Below are positions 1 to 8,501 of a stretch of 64,000 bases of DNA, in pieces. The number at the start of each line of letters is the position of its first letter. Positions within the stretch are counted from its first letter, which is position 1. The notes under the pieces are model-generated. The model saw only the letters and a list, made by a program, of their open reading frames with translations. It searched no databases and had not been told where the DNA came from. The translations under genes and the position numbers were made by a program. Source of the stretch: an uncultured Lachnospiraceae bacterium (lineage in GTDB: Bacteria; Bacillota; Clostridia; Lachnospirales; Lachnospiraceae); contig CAKRQV010000004.1 in assembly GCA_934394565.1 (NCBI GenBank), forward strand, positions 62,001 to 126,000, in the 5' to 3' direction.

Positions 1-356
1 GCTTCATAATGGCTGGTCAGACGCTCCAGCTTGTGGATCAGCTCGTCTGATGTCTTTTTCGTCACCAGCTTGGATGCCTGCACCGCATCTACCAGAAGCT
101 TTAACTCCGGCAATTCGAAATCACGGCTCGCCAGATAATACCCTGCCGGCTTTTCCCGCTTATACCGGATATCCATGCCGTCCGCTTTGAGGATCTCGAT
201 ATCGCTGTACACCGTCTTTCGCTCTATATCGATATTGCAACGCTCAAGAGCTGCTATGATTGCTTTTACGGAAAGCACATGCTCTTCGTCCGACTGTTCT
301 TCAAATAACCGTTTTAAAATAAGAAGCTTGATCTTCTGGTTTGTGCCTCTGGCCAT
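1..356 (-). CDS. WYL-type transcriptional regulator, N-terminal part (runs off the left edge)
   Basis: The visible 118 codons encode an N-terminal winged-helix domain followed by the start of the region that precedes a WYL domain. The protein begins MARGTNQKIKLLILKRLFEE, contains a recognition-helix stretch IERKTVYSDIEILK, and continues with YYLASRDFELPELKLLVDAV, which is typical of HTH_11/WYL regulators of Clostridia. These proteins are cytoplasmic DNA-binding regulators whose WYL part senses nucleic acid or nucleotide ligands; that part lies outside the window, so no target can be inferred. The ATG lies 5 bases past the stop of a 33-codon gene, and its GGAGGA ribosome site lies inside that gene, so the two are very probably co-transcribed. 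Truncation is by the window edge, not by mutation. Confidence 0.85.
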   Translation of the reverse strand, partial: MARGTNQKIKLLILKRLFEEQSDEEHVLSVKAIIAALERCNIDIERKTVYSDIEILKADGMDIRYKREKPAGYYLASRDFELPELKLLVDAVQASKLVTKKTSDELIHKLERLTSHYE

Positions 357-361
357 CCTAC

Positions 362-463
362 TTAATCCTCCAGATACTCTCTGTATTCACTCTCACAGGC
401 GAACAGCATATACTCGCCATCTACAAATCCCATATATCCTTCTGAAATCGCATACCCCTTCAT
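362..463 (-). CDS. 33-residue small protein co-transcribed with the WYL regulator
   Basis: This 33-codon gene is too short for ordinary gene calling. Its ATG has a strong GGAGG eight bases upstream (minus strand), and it ends just before the ATG of the WYL regulator. The product reads MKGYAISEGYMGFVDGEYML and then FACESEYREYLED, an acidic, aromatic-rich soluble peptide with no membrane segment. I recall similar short GYMG/YMLFA proteins in Lachnospiraceae but cannot verify that here. No function is known to me. The overlap of its 3' end with the ribosome site of the next gene suggests translational coupling. A role as partner or modulator of the regulator is only a guess. Confidence 0.6.
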   Translation of the reverse strand: MKGYAISEGYMGFVDGEYMLFACESEYREYLED

Positions 464-848
464 CGCTATACCTCCACGTTCGTTTTCTGTAGTATAGCGG
501 ATATTGAGTACAATAAATTGGTCTGTAATTCAAGTTTAGCACAAAAAAGGAAGCAGGTGAAGAACTTTCTGTGCGATAGTCCGTAACGAACAATATCCCC
601 GTCTATGGCGAGGATATGTTCAATACTTATATGCTGTAATCTGCTTCTTTGCCTGCAAACAAATGCAAACATATATAATGGTAAAATTATCTTTCTTTAT
701 ATCCTTTTTCTCTTTACACAAAAACATTAGTATGTTATAGTTCGTATGCATAATTCTATTTATATAGTTTTTAATCAATCGACCATCTCACCCATACAAT
801 TCATTTAAATTTCCATACACATTTTCACCTATACTTTATACTTCGCCA

Positions 849-877
849 TTGACGCACGTGTTCACACGTATTATATT
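849..877 (+). promoter_or_regulatory. hicAB promoter with palindromic operator between -35 and -10
   Basis: A consensus-like sigma-A promoter has TTGACG at 849-854, a 17-base spacer and TATATT at 872-877. The spacer contains the perfect palindrome ACGTGT-TC-ACACGT at 856-869. This is where an autorepressing HicB would occlude RNA polymerase. A start about seven bases after the -10 box would leave a leader of only about 7-11 bases before the hicA ATG at 891. HicB autoregulation is established for the family; its binding here is inferred. Confidence 0.7.
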
Positions 878-890
878 TAAAAGGAGCCTA

Positions 891-1073
891 ATGAAAACAC
901 AGGAACTGCTAAAATTACTGAAAAGGAACAAATGTAAACTTCTACGGAACGGAAGTCGACACGATATCTGGTACAGTACCATAACCGGTAAACAATTTTC
1001 TGTTCCCCGGCACAAAGCCGAGATTCCGCCCGGAACTCTCAATAACATTTTAAAAGATGCCGGACTTCACTGA
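891..1073 (+). CDS. hicA: HicA toxin, mRNA interferase
   Basis: This 60-residue protein has the compact double-stranded-RNA-binding-like fold of HicA: MKTQELLKLLKRN, then NGSRHDIWYS with the catalytic histidine, then FSVPRHKAEIPPGTLNNILK and DAGL at the end. HicA toxins cleave mRNA independently of ribosome-bound start sites and are neutralised by HicB. An upstream in-frame ATG at 849 was rejected because the ATG at 891 is preceded by AAGGAG and by a consensus promoter. hicB follows after a 29-base gap with its own GAAGGAG site. The order toxin then antitoxin is usual for HicAB. All expected motifs are present, so the toxin should be functional. Confidence 0.9.
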   Translation: MKTQELLKLLKRNKCKLLRNGSRHDIWYSTITGKQFSVPRHKAEIPPGTLNNILKDAGLH

Positions 1074-1102
1074 GCTTTCAAAAATAGAAGGAGTAAATAT
1101 TT

Positions 1103-1501
1103 ATGTCAAAATATGTCTATCCCGCAATTTTCACACCCGAAGCCTCCGGTGCATACTCTATTGAATTTCCGGATGTTGAAGGCTGTTATACCTGTGGAGA
1201 TTCTTTGCCGGACGGTATAGAAATGGCTGAAGACGCGCTTGCGCTGATGCTTTACGAATACGAAAGAGATGGCCGCACTATTCCCGAACCATCTCCCACT
1301 TCCGCACTTTCCTTACCGGAAAATTCATTTGTGAACTATATTATGTGCGATACATTAAAATACAGAAAAATGCATAACAACAAAGCAATCAAAAAAACAC
1401 TTACCATTCCGGAGTGGCTGAACGAGCTTGCCGTGAGCAACCATCTGAATTTTTCACAAATTCTGCAGGATGCACTGAAACAAAGATTAAATCTGTTTTA
1501 A
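1103..1501 (+). CDS. hicB: HicB antitoxin with C-terminal DNA-binding domain
   Basis: The 132-residue product starts with the partial RNase-H-like HicB fold (YPAIFTPEASGAYSIEFPDVEG, quoted here only in outline, with CYTCGDS and AEDALALMLYE), which binds and blocks HicA. The C-terminal 40 residues (KKTLTIPEWLNELAVSNHLN and FSQILQDALKQRL) form a ribbon-helix-helix DNA-binding segment. It therefore serves as antitoxin and probable repressor of the promoter upstream of hicA, where a 14-bp palindrome sits between the -35 and -10 boxes. Length and domain order are normal. The pair is flanked by unrelated genes and a decayed pseudogene, consistent with an acquired stabilising module. Confidence 0.9.
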   Translation: MSKYVYPAIFTPEASGAYSIEFPDVEGCYTCGDSLPDGIEMAEDALALMLYEYERDGRTIPEPSPTSALSLPENSFVNYIMCDTLKYRKMHNNKAIKKTLTIPEWLNELAVSNHLNFSQILQDALKQRLNLF

Positions 1502-1587
1502 TGTGTCTCAACAACATTTGACAAAAACCCCCGTCTTCTGTAGAATACACTACATTGATTCTAACGAATACAGGAGGTTTATGATCC

Positions 1588-1812
1588 ATGAACATACAGG
1601 CCATGCTCCAGCTGAAAAAAGCCTGGGCAACGTTTACGAATAATCATCCGAAATTTCCGGGATTTTTAAAGGCTGCCCAGGGAACTCTTCGCGAAGGCAC
1701 GATCCTTGCCTTTACGATCACCACACCGGAGGGTAAGACGATTGAATCCAATCTGAAGCTCACCGCATCGGATCTGGAACTGATGCAGACGCTACAGCAG
1801 ATGCAGAAGTAA
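1588..1812 (+). CDS. Small conserved-looking protein of unknown function (74 aa)
   Basis: The 74-residue product (MNIQAMLQLKKAWATFTNNH, then PKFPGFLKAAQGT and a C-terminal LQTL-type helix) has a helical N-terminus, a central beta-strand stretch (TILAFTITTPEGKTIESNLK) and a short C-terminal helix. It has no signal peptide and no cysteines. I do not recognise a named family, though short proteins of this kind are common in Lachnospiraceae. ATG 1588 was chosen because AGGAGG lies 10 bases upstream; an out-of-frame ATG at 1581 is too close. A strong bidirectional terminator follows, so it looks monocistronic. Confidence 0.75.
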   Translation: MNIQAMLQLKKAWATFTNNHPKFPGFLKAAQGTLREGTILAFTITTPEGKTIESNLKLTASDLELMQTLQQMQK

Positions 1813-1871
1813 TGTATGGACTGTCACACGAGCAATGCCCATAAATTACAGCGTCTCTTTATAAAATGACA

Positions 1872-1932
1872 CAAAAAGTCCGGAAGCCCCGTACACATTT
1901 TACCGTGCACGGGTAACTTCCAGACTTTTTTT
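1872..1932. terminator. Bidirectional intrinsic terminator
   Basis: An AAAAAGTC-CGGAAG arm pairs with CTTCC-GACTTTTTTT. The A-run and T-run flank the stem, so it can end both the plus-strand 74-residue gene and anything read from the other side. Confidence 0.8.
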
Positions 1933-1957
1933 ATCATCAGCTACATTTTTCTGTATG

Positions 1958-2492
1958 TTATTTTTCTTCCTGATAGGCATACCCGCCTTCGATCGCATGG
2001 ATCAGATCCACGATCAGCGTATTATACGGTGTCGGCACACCATACTGCTTGGCCTGCTCCCAGATTGACCGCATTATGCTTGCTTGTGCCAATGATGACA
2101 TTCTCCTTTGACACATACTTCTCAATCTTCCGGTCATTGCCGGCACCGTTCTGCAGCGTCATTACCAGCGTGTCCGGCTGAAACAGGGTCGCATTCTGCG
2201 CCAAAGCCTCTTCTGTGTATGTTGATTTTACAAATACAATAACCAGATCCATATGCTCTTTTACTTCACCGGATGCTGCCGCTTTCACCGTTGTAAAAGC
2301 CCTCTTCGTTCCGTCTTTCTCAATAATCGTGATCCCATGCTCACGAATAGCCTCCACCTGCGGCAGATAGCTGTCCACCATCGTCACCTCATGTTTCGTA
2401 CTCAGATATGCTCTTATCAGACTCACAACCATGCTATTAATTGTAACAAGGGTGGAAAACTTAAAATTAATATTTTTCACCCTTTGTTTCAC
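1958..2492 (-). pseudogene. Decayed ketopantoate reductase (panE-like), internal deletion and frameshift
   Basis: The minus strand retains about 150 N-terminal codons of a 2-dehydropantoate 2-reductase-like protein (AYLSTKHEVTMVDSYLPQ, VFVKSTYTEEALAQN, TLVMTLQNGAGNDRKIEKY) and, in another frame, the last 30 codons (EQAKQYGVPTPYNTLIVDLI, then HAIEGGYAYQEEK). The middle of the protein, about 120-150 codons carrying the catalytic lysine region, is missing and the two parts meet near position 2060 out of frame. The N-terminal Rossmann glycine motif is also degraded: the stretch before RAYLST reads LVTINSMVVSLI where GxGxxG is expected. Family identity rests on the two retained ends. The gene cannot make a working reductase. 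Confidence 0.8.
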
Positions 2493-2791
2493 AGAAATAC
2501 CTTATTCATAATAACATTATCAGCAATATCAACTAAAAAAACAAACTCATTCATAGCAAAAGCGATGTCAATCTGGAACAGCTCCCGCTACGACATCTAT
2601 ATTCTAACTTTTCCTCTGTTTTCTCTTTACATCCCCACTCTCCCATGCTATAGTACCTATACAACCAAACACATTTCATTATTACAGGAATCTCTTCCGG
2701 TCACTCGACCATCTGAAATCCCCTGTTTTAACAAAATATCGGAGGATTCGTCCTGTAATGGCACCTCCGGTAATCAAAGGAGGTAATTTTC

Positions 2792-3769
2792 ACGGCAAAA
2801 ACATCTTTAAAACCTGATATTGTGCTCAAAAATTTCTGGAAGAACAATGCGCATTTTGCAGATCTTTTTAATGCCGCTCTTTTCGATGGACAGCCCGTGC
2901 TTGATCCTGCCGTATTGCAGGAAGCTGACACAAACCTGTCCGTTGTGGTATTGAACGAAGGTCAGGAGCAAAACTTTCAAAGAGAATTTGACGTAGTCAA
3001 AAAGACGGTTCATGGCACAGACTATGTTCTCTTTGTGCTGGAAAATCAACAAAATGTCCATTATGCCATGCCGGTCAGACAAATGTTTAACGAATCACTG
3101 GCCTACTACAGAGAATATGCAGACATCGCACTTCGAAATGAAAAAGAAGGACACTATGCATCCGGTGCAGAATATCTCTCAAAATTCAGAGAAACCGACA
3201 AACTGCATCCCATTGTCAGCCTGTGCATCTATTATGGGGATGCCCAATGGAATGGTCCGCTCACGCTCCAGGACATGCTGCAGCTTCCTGAGCATTTGAA
3301 GCATCTGGTTACCGACTACAAATTGCACCTTGTCCAGATTCAAAACAATGGTCAACTGAAGTTCCATAACGAAGATGTCAAAACTGTGTTTGAGCTTTGC
3401 AGCTTACTCTATGACCACGATATTAAAAATCTTAAAACACTTTATCAAGACCGTACCGTGCGTCCCGACCTCGGCATCGTTGTCGGCTCCATTGTCGGTT
3501 CGCAAAAACTTATAAACGCTGCTACCAAAGCAGCCAGAAGAAAGGAGACTATATCTATGTGGAAATCTTTAAGAGATTGGGAAACCGAATGGGAAATGCG
3601 GGGAGAAGCCCGGGGCAAAGCTCATGGCGAGCGTATTGGAGTATTTAAGGGTATCATTTCTACATATAAAGATTTTGATCTTTCGCAATCTTCTGCTATT
3701 GAAAAACTCGTGAGTAAACACGGACTTTCTCATAAGGAAGCGGCTGACTATGTACAACAGTATTGGTAA
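2792..3769 (+). CDS. Rpn family recombination-promoting nuclease / putative transposase
   Basis: The product of about 325 residues belongs to the PD-(D/E)XK Rpn/YhgA-like family: NNAHFADLFNAALFDGQPVL near the N-terminus, DTNLS with the first catalytic acid, LFVLENQQNVHYAMPVR with the second, IYYGDAQWNGP in the middle, and a charged C-terminal RGEARGKAHGER region. Rpn proteins are DNA endonucleases that stimulate RecA-independent recombination. The family-typical start MAKTSLKPDIVLKNFW is encoded here as ACG-GCA-AAA, with ACG at 2792-2794 placed eight bases after AAAGGAGG. The next in-frame possible start is GTG at 2822, which has no ribosome site and would lose 10 residues. The gene therefore uses a non-standard ACG start, starts poorly at GTG, or has recently lost its start. 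The body is otherwise intact. Confidence 0.75.
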   Translation, partial: TAKTSLKPDIVLKNFWKNNAHFADLFNAALFDGQPVLDPAVLQEADTNLSVVVLNEGQEQNFQREFDVVKKTVHGTDYVLFVLENQQNVHYAMPVRQMFNESLAYYREYADIALRNEKEGHYASGAEYLSKFRETDKLHPIVSLCIYYGDAQWNGPLTLQDMLQLPEHLKHLVTDYKLHLVQIQNNGQLKFHNEDVKTVFELCSLLYDHDIKNLKTLYQDRTVRPDLGIVVGSIVGSQKLINAATKAARRKETISMWKSLRDWETEWEMRGEARGKAHGERIGVFKGIISTYKDFDLSQSSAIEKLVSKHGLSHKEAADYVQQYW

Positions 3770-4021
3770 ACCCGCTTCGAAGATAGCAGCCATTAAAAAG
3801 TCCGGTACATACGATTCACTCGTAACGCAATAGTAAATCATAGAAGACTTTTATTTACCATGGACTTTCTGTCCTTCATCGTTTATACTATCCCTGGACT
3901 CATGCTAAAGCAGGAATACATTATATTACATTTAGCTATTAGTGAAAACGAACCGCCTCCTGCCCTTTATGTTCAAGGATTGAATACGGTTTTCATCAAC
4001 ACATTTTTGTCCTGTAATTCA
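3770..4021. other. Non-coding gap
   Basis: The gap between the Rpn gene and the terminator beyond purL contains no gene-like reading frame with a ribosome site and no recognisable RNA. It is AT-rich and shows nothing further. Confidence 0.5.
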
Positions 4022-4071
4022 AAAAGCTGTTGCCCTGCAGACACATTCTTCTGCAAAGCAACAGCTTCTTT
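4022..4071. terminator. Terminator downstream of purL
   Basis: AAAAGCTGTTGC pairs with GCAACAGCTTCTTTT around an inner CTGCAG/CTGCA pairing. Runs of A and T on both sides allow termination in both directions; it lies 43 bases beyond the purL stop. Confidence 0.8.
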
Positions 4072-4113
4072 TCACCTCATATGTTCAGTTATTCAATGAA
4101 ATTCCCTGACATC

Positions 4114-7100
4114 TTATTTAAAGTAAGCCACACCGGACTCAAAGATCTTGATATCCTGTTCGCCATAAATATTAATGGCTACACCATCGCCACGACGCTC
4201 GCTGTGGGCCATCTTACCAAGGACACGACCATCCGGGCTGGTGATACCTTCGATAGCAGCGTAGGAACCGTTGACATTCCACTCTTCGTCCATGGATACG
4301 TTGCCTGCCGGATCACAGTACTGGGTTGCGACCTGACCGTTGGCAAACAGCTTGTCGATCCATTCTTTGCTGGCCACGAAACGTCCCTCACCGTGGGATG
4401 CCGGGTTTGTATACACTTTACCGACCTCGGCCTGTGCCAGCCATGGGGATTTGTTGGTCATAACCTTTGTATACACCATACGGGAAATATGGCGGCCGAT
4501 GGTATTGAAGGTCAGTGTCGGTGAATCGGCTGTCTGTCCTTTGATCTCACCATACGGTACGAGTCCCAGCTTGATCAGCGCCTGGAAACCATTACAGATA
4601 CCCAGTGCCAGACCGTCTCTCTCGTTTAACAGCTTCATAACAGCTTCTTTGATCTTTTCATTCTGGAACGCTGTCGCAAAGAATTTGGCAGAACCATCCG
4701 GCTCATCACCTGCGGAGAAACCACCCGGGAACATAATGATCTGGGCATCGGAGATCTCTTTTGCAAAAGCATCGACGGATTCAGCGATGTCTGCCTCGCT
4801 TAAGTTTTTAAATACACAGGTGCTTACGCTGGCACCGGCTCTCTCGAAGGCCTTTGTACTGTCGTATTCACAGTTCGTACCCGGGAATACCGGAATAAAT
4901 ACCTTCGGCTGTGCCACTTTATGCTTGCATACATAGATCTGGCCACCGGTATACAGCGGACTATCTACTTTATCAGTATCCAATACGGCTTTTGTCTTGA
5001 ATACTTTTTCCAGTGTACCTTCCCATGCATTAAGGGCATCTTCTTCGGAAATAACTGCATCACCGTAAGAGAAGGTCTTATCAGCCGTAACCTCACCGAT
5101 CAGCGTATAGGTGCTGGCCAGTCTGGAAACATCCTCCGGGGCGACTTCCAGAACCAGGTCACCAAAGCCCGGTGCAAAGAAATCTCTCGGATCAAGATTA
5201 TGCTCAATCTTTACACCAAACATATTACCGAAAGCCATCTTGGAAACAGCAGCGGCAATACCGTGACGATCCAGCGCATAGGCGGCTTTGACACGTCCGG
5301 CCTGCATATCGGCATGTACGGCATCGTACAGAGCCATGGTCTTTTCGTAATCTACCAGATCCTTGTCTGTCTTCGGCAGGCGGATCCATACGAGCTTATC
5401 TCCCGCTGCCTTAAATTCCGGTGTAATCACATCCTGTACCTTTGCCACGTCTACAGCAAAGGAAACGAGTGTCGGTGGTACGTCAATATCATTGAATGTA
5501 CCGGACATACTGTCTTTACCACCGATGGACGGCAGACCGAAGCCAATCTGGGCATCATAAGCACCGAGCAGTGCGGCAAACGGCTGGCTCCATCTGGTCG
5601 GATCCTCCGTCATACGGCGGAAGTACTCCTGGAATGTAAAACGGATCTTTTTATAATCACCACCGCAGGCCACGATACGGGCGATGGATTCTGTTACGGC
5701 ATAGATTGCGCCGTGATATGGGCTCCAGCTGGATACATACGGATCAAAGCCGTAGCTCATCATCGTTACGCTGTCGGTCTTTCCGTTCATCACCGGCACT
5801 TTGGCCACCATGGACTGGGTTTCTGTCAGCTGATACTGACCGCCATAAGGCATCACTACGCTGCCGGCTCCGATGGAACTGTCAAACATCTCGACCAGAC
5901 CCTTCTGGGAGCATACATTCATATCAGCCAGCGTTTCCAGCCATTTTGCACGGACATCACCGACTTCTTCCGGACGGATCAGTACATTGTCCTTCTCGGC
6001 CGGAATTTCTACAAATACATCTGTCTCCTGATGTGCACCGTTGGTATCCAGAAATGCACGGGACAGGTTCACAATCTCTTTACCTCTCCAGGAAAGTACC
6101 AGTCTCGGCTCCTTAGTAACGACGGCTACCGGAACAGCCTCAAGGTTCTCTTCTGCAGCAAAGCCTAAGAATTTATCGACATCCTTCGGATCCACAACAA
6201 CCGCCATACGTTCCTGGGACTCGGAAATGGCAATCTCGGTTCCGTCCAGACCGGCGTATTTCTTCGGCACTTTGTCAAGGTCAACCCGGAGACCGTCAGC
6301 CAGCTCGCCGATGGCTACGGATACACCGCCGGCACCAAAGTCGTTACACTTTTTGATCACATGGGCCACTTCCTCACGGCGGAACAGTCTCTGGATCTTG
6401 CGCTCGGTCGGCGCATTACCTTTCTGTACCTCTGCACCACAGGTTTCGATGGAGGATGTGGTATGTACTTTGGAAGAACCGGTAGCACCGCCACAGCCGT
6501 CACGACCTGTGCGGCCGCCCAGCAGAATGATGATGTCGCCCGGATCAGATGTCAGTCTCTGTACGGCACGTCTCGGAGCAGCACCCATAACGGCACCGAT
6601 CTCCATACGTTTTGCTACATAGTTCGGATGATAGATTTCTTTCACATAGCCGGTAGCCAGACCGATCTGATTACCGTAAGAACTGTAACCTGCAGCTGCA
6701 CCACGTACAAGTTTCTTCTGTGGCAGCTTACCTTCGAGGGTCTCTTTGACAGATTTTGTCGGGTCAGCGGCACCTGTCACACGCATAGCCTGATATACAT
6801 AGGTACGGCCGGACAGCGGATCACGGATCGCACCGCCAAGGCAGGTGGCAGCACCACCGAACGGCTCGATCTCGGTCGGATGGTTATGGGTCTCATTTTT
6901 AAAGTTGATCAGCCACTCTTCTTCTACTCCATTGACATCGATCGGTACCACGATGGAGCAGGCATTGATCTCATCGGATTCTTCCTGATCATCCAGTTTG
7001 CCCTCGCTTTTCAGCTTCTTTGCACCTAAGAGCGCCAGATCCATCAGGCAGACAAATTTGTCGGAACGACCTTTGTACAGTACATCACGGTCAGCCAGAT

Positions 7101-7869
7101 ATTTCTTAAATGTACCCTCGATCTCTTCACGGTAATCGCCCTCACCGAAGGTGACATTTTTCAGCTCTGTGGAGAAAGTCGTATGACGGCAGTGATCGGA
7201 CCAGTAGGTATCAAGTACACGGATCTCGGTCATGGACGGATCACGCTTCTCTTCGTTTTTAAAGTAATGCTGGATATGCTGGAAATCTTTGAAGGTCATA
7301 GCCAGTCCCAGAGAACCATAAAGCTCTTTGAGTGCATCCGTAGCCATATCGGAAAATCCGTCAAAAATCTTTACGTCGGCAGGCTCGTCAAATTTCTGGA
7401 TCAGGGTTTTGGGTTTCTCCATGCCTGTTTCACGGGAGTCTACCGGGTTGATGCAGTGATGTTTGATGGCTGCATATTCTTCTTCTGTAATATCACCCTC
7501 GATCACGTAGGTTACAGCGGTGCGGATCACCGGCTGGGCACTCTGGTCAAGGAACTGCACACACTGTACAGCGGAATCGGCACGCTGGTCAAACTGTCCC
7601 GGCAGAAACTCTACGGAAAATACTCTTGCGCCATCGGCTACCGGCAGTTCTTCCAGATAGAGAGTATCTACGGGCGGCTCAGCGAATACGCACTGGCAGG
7701 CCTTTTCAAATGCCTCATCGGAAAGATTCTCCACATCGTAACGGATCAGTTCGCGGACACCGGTTACATCTTTGATGCCCAGATAGCTGCTGATCTCATG
7801 CTTCAGCTCATGTGCCTTTCCGGCAAAGTCCGGCTTTTTCTCTACATAGACACGCTTTACTGTACTCAT
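4114..7869 (-). CDS. purL: Phosphoribosylformylglycinamidine synthase, single-chain
   Basis: This 1251-residue cytoplasmic enzyme makes FGAM from FGAR, glutamine and ATP in step four of purine synthesis. It is the large fused type: an N-terminal PurS-like segment, two AIRS-type ATP-binding halves (FKNETHNHPTEIEPFGGAAT in the first, GLPSIGGKDSMSGTF in the second) and a C-terminal class I glutaminase from about residue 990. The glutaminase cysteine is in ALGICNGFQAL near residue 1092 and the catalytic His is in ASHGEGRF near 1159. The length fits the clostridial long form. The gene stands alone, with its own promoter and a terminator on each side, rather than in a pur operon. AGGAGG precedes the ATG. 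Confidence 0.97.
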   Translation of the reverse strand: MSTVKRVYVEKKPDFAGKAHELKHEISSYLGIKDVTGVRELIRYDVENLSDEAFEKACQCVFAEPPVDTLYLEELPVADGARVFSVEFLPGQFDQRADSAVQCVQFLDQSAQPVIRTAVTYVIEGDITEEEYAAIKHHCINPVDSRETGMEKPKTLIQKFDEPADVKIFDGFSDMATDALKELYGSLGLAMTFKDFQHIQHYFKNEEKRDPSMTEIRVLDTYWSDHCRHTTFSTELKNVTFGEGDYREEIEGTFKKYLADRDVLYKGRSDKFVCLMDLALLGAKKLKSEGKLDDQEESDEINACSIVVPIDVNGVEEEWLINFKNETHNHPTEIEPFGGAATCLGGAIRDPLSGRTYVYQAMRVTGAADPTKSVKETLEGKLPQKKLVRGAAAGYSSYGNQIGLATGYVKEIYHPNYVAKRMEIGAVMGAAPRRAVQRLTSDPGDIIILLGGRTGRDGCGGATGSSKVHTTSSIETCGAEVQKGNAPTERKIQRLFRREEVAHVIKKCNDFGAGGVSVAIGELADGLRVDLDKVPKKYAGLDGTEIAISESQERMAVVVDPKDVDKFLGFAAEENLEAVPVAVVTKEPRLVLSWRGKEIVNLSRAFLDTNGAHQETDVFVEIPAEKDNVLIRPEEVGDVRAKWLETLADMNVCSQKGLVEMFDSSIGAGSVVMPYGGQYQLTETQSMVAKVPVMNGKTDSVTMMSYGFDPYVSSWSPYHGAIYAVTESIARIVACGGDYKKIRFTFQEYFRRMTEDPTRWSQPFAALLGAYDAQIGFGLPSIGGKDSMSGTFNDIDVPPTLVSFAVDVAKVQDVITPEFKAAGDKLVWIRLPKTDKDLVDYEKTMALYDAVHADMQAGRVKAAYALDRHGIAAAVSKMAFGNMFGVKIEHNLDPRDFFAPGFGDLVLEVAPEDVSRLASTYTLIGEVTADKTFSYGDAVISEEDALNAWEGTLEKVFKTKAVLDTDKVDSPLYTGGQIYVCKHKVAQPKVFIPVFPGTNCEYDSTKAFERAGASVSTCVFKNLSEADIAESVDAFAKEISDAQIIMFPGGFSAGDEPDGSAKFFATAFQNEKIKEAVMKLLNERDGLALGICNGFQALIKLGLVPYGEIKGQTADSPTLTFNTIGRHISRMVYTKVMTNKSPWLAQAEVGKVYTNPASHGEGRFVASKEWIDKLFANGQVATQYCDPAGNVSMDEEWNVNGSYAAIEGITSPDGRVLGKMAHSERRGDGVAINIYGEQDIKIFESGVAYFK

Positions 7870-7934
7870 TGTACTTCCTCCTGTGAAATCATTCTATATA
7901 TAGGGTTCTTGAGTTACATAGCTCATTTGTCCTC

Positions 7935-7963
7935 ATTCTAACACAGCTCTTTTCATTAGTAAA
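7935..7963 (-). promoter_or_regulatory. purL promoter
   Basis: Reading on the minus strand, TTTACT (7958-7963), a 17-base spacer and TAGAAT (7935-7940) lie about 65 bases upstream of the purL ATG. The match is moderate. No clear PurR or riboswitch structure was seen in the leader. Confidence 0.5.
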
Positions 7964-8037
7964 GATAATATATGGTGTTTTATTTATTATTTATACTAAT
8001 TTCTGTTATTTCTGTATTGGCAGATTGTGAGGGTGTC

Positions 8038-8097
8038 AAAAGCCGGAATCCCGGCATCCCACCGGATAAGGGTATGGATGCCGGGATTCTGACTTTT
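8038..8097 (-). terminator. Long hairpin terminator after ridA
   Basis: A stem of about 22 bp with few mismatches (AAAAGCCGGAATCCCGGCAT against ATGCCGGGATTCTGACTTTT) lies 30 bases past the ridA stop and upstream of the purL promoter. The U-run on the minus side is short. Confidence 0.7.
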
Positions 8098-8129
8098 GAA
8101 ACTCGTCCGTTTTTCACATAAAAAGCAAC

Positions 8130-8501
8130 TTAAATTTCAGCAATAACCTCTACTTCCACCAGCAGATTCTTCGGCAGTGTCTTTACAGCCACACAGGAAC
8201 GTGCCGGTTTTCCTGTGAAATATTTGCCGTATACTTCGTTAAATGCAGCGAAATCAGCCATATCTGCCAGGAAGCAGGTGGTCTTTAATGTTTTCTCATA
8301 GCTTGAACCTGCAGCTTCAAGAATCGCACCCAGATTTTTCATAACCTGCTCTGTCTGGGATGTGATATCGCTGCCTACAACCTCACCTGTGGCCGGGTCA
8401 AGAGCAATCTGTCCTGCGCTAAACAGGACATTGCCTGATACGAAGCCCTGGGAATACGGTCCGATAGCTGCTGGTGCTTTGTCTGTACTGATCTGTTTCA
8501 T
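8130..8501 (-). CDS. ridA: RidA family reactive enamine/imine deaminase
   Basis: The 123-residue protein hydrolyses reactive 2-aminoacrylate and related imines released by PLP enzymes. It matches the YjgF/YER057c/UK114 family over its full length: KAPAAIGPYSQGFVSGNVLF at the start, SAGQIALDPATGEVVG in the middle, and KPARSCVAVKTLPKNLLVEV with the substrate-binding arginine near the C-terminus. It is expected to be a cytosolic homotrimer. AGGAGG precedes the ATG, and the gene has its own promoter, so it is separate from the M14 pair upstream. Its neighbours give no specific pathway. Confidence 0.95.
   Translation of the reverse strand: MKQISTDKAPAAIGPYSQGFVSGNVLFSAGQIALDPATGEVVGSDITSQTEQVMKNLGAILEAAGSSYEKTLKTTCFLADMADFAAFNEVYGKYFTGKPARSCVAVKTLPKNLLVEVEVIAEI

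Noticed and set aside
175..492. Plus-strand 105-codon frame opposite the WYL regulator
   Set aside because: It lies antisense to the clear WYL coding sequence and the 33-codon gene, and has no ribosome site or family resemblance.
2253..2786. 177-codon plus-strand frame between the panE remnant and the Rpn gene
   Set aside because: The first half is antisense to the panE remnant, and the sequence has no family resemblance or ribosome site.
4921..6168. 415-codon plus-strand frame opposite purL
   Set aside because: It is a mirror of the purL coding strand caused by codon bias; the purL frame has every expected motif.
8038..8097. Long hairpin before purL as a member of the core/arm palindrome class
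   Set aside because: It is a plain 22-bp stem with a short loop and no shared core, best explained as the ridA terminator.
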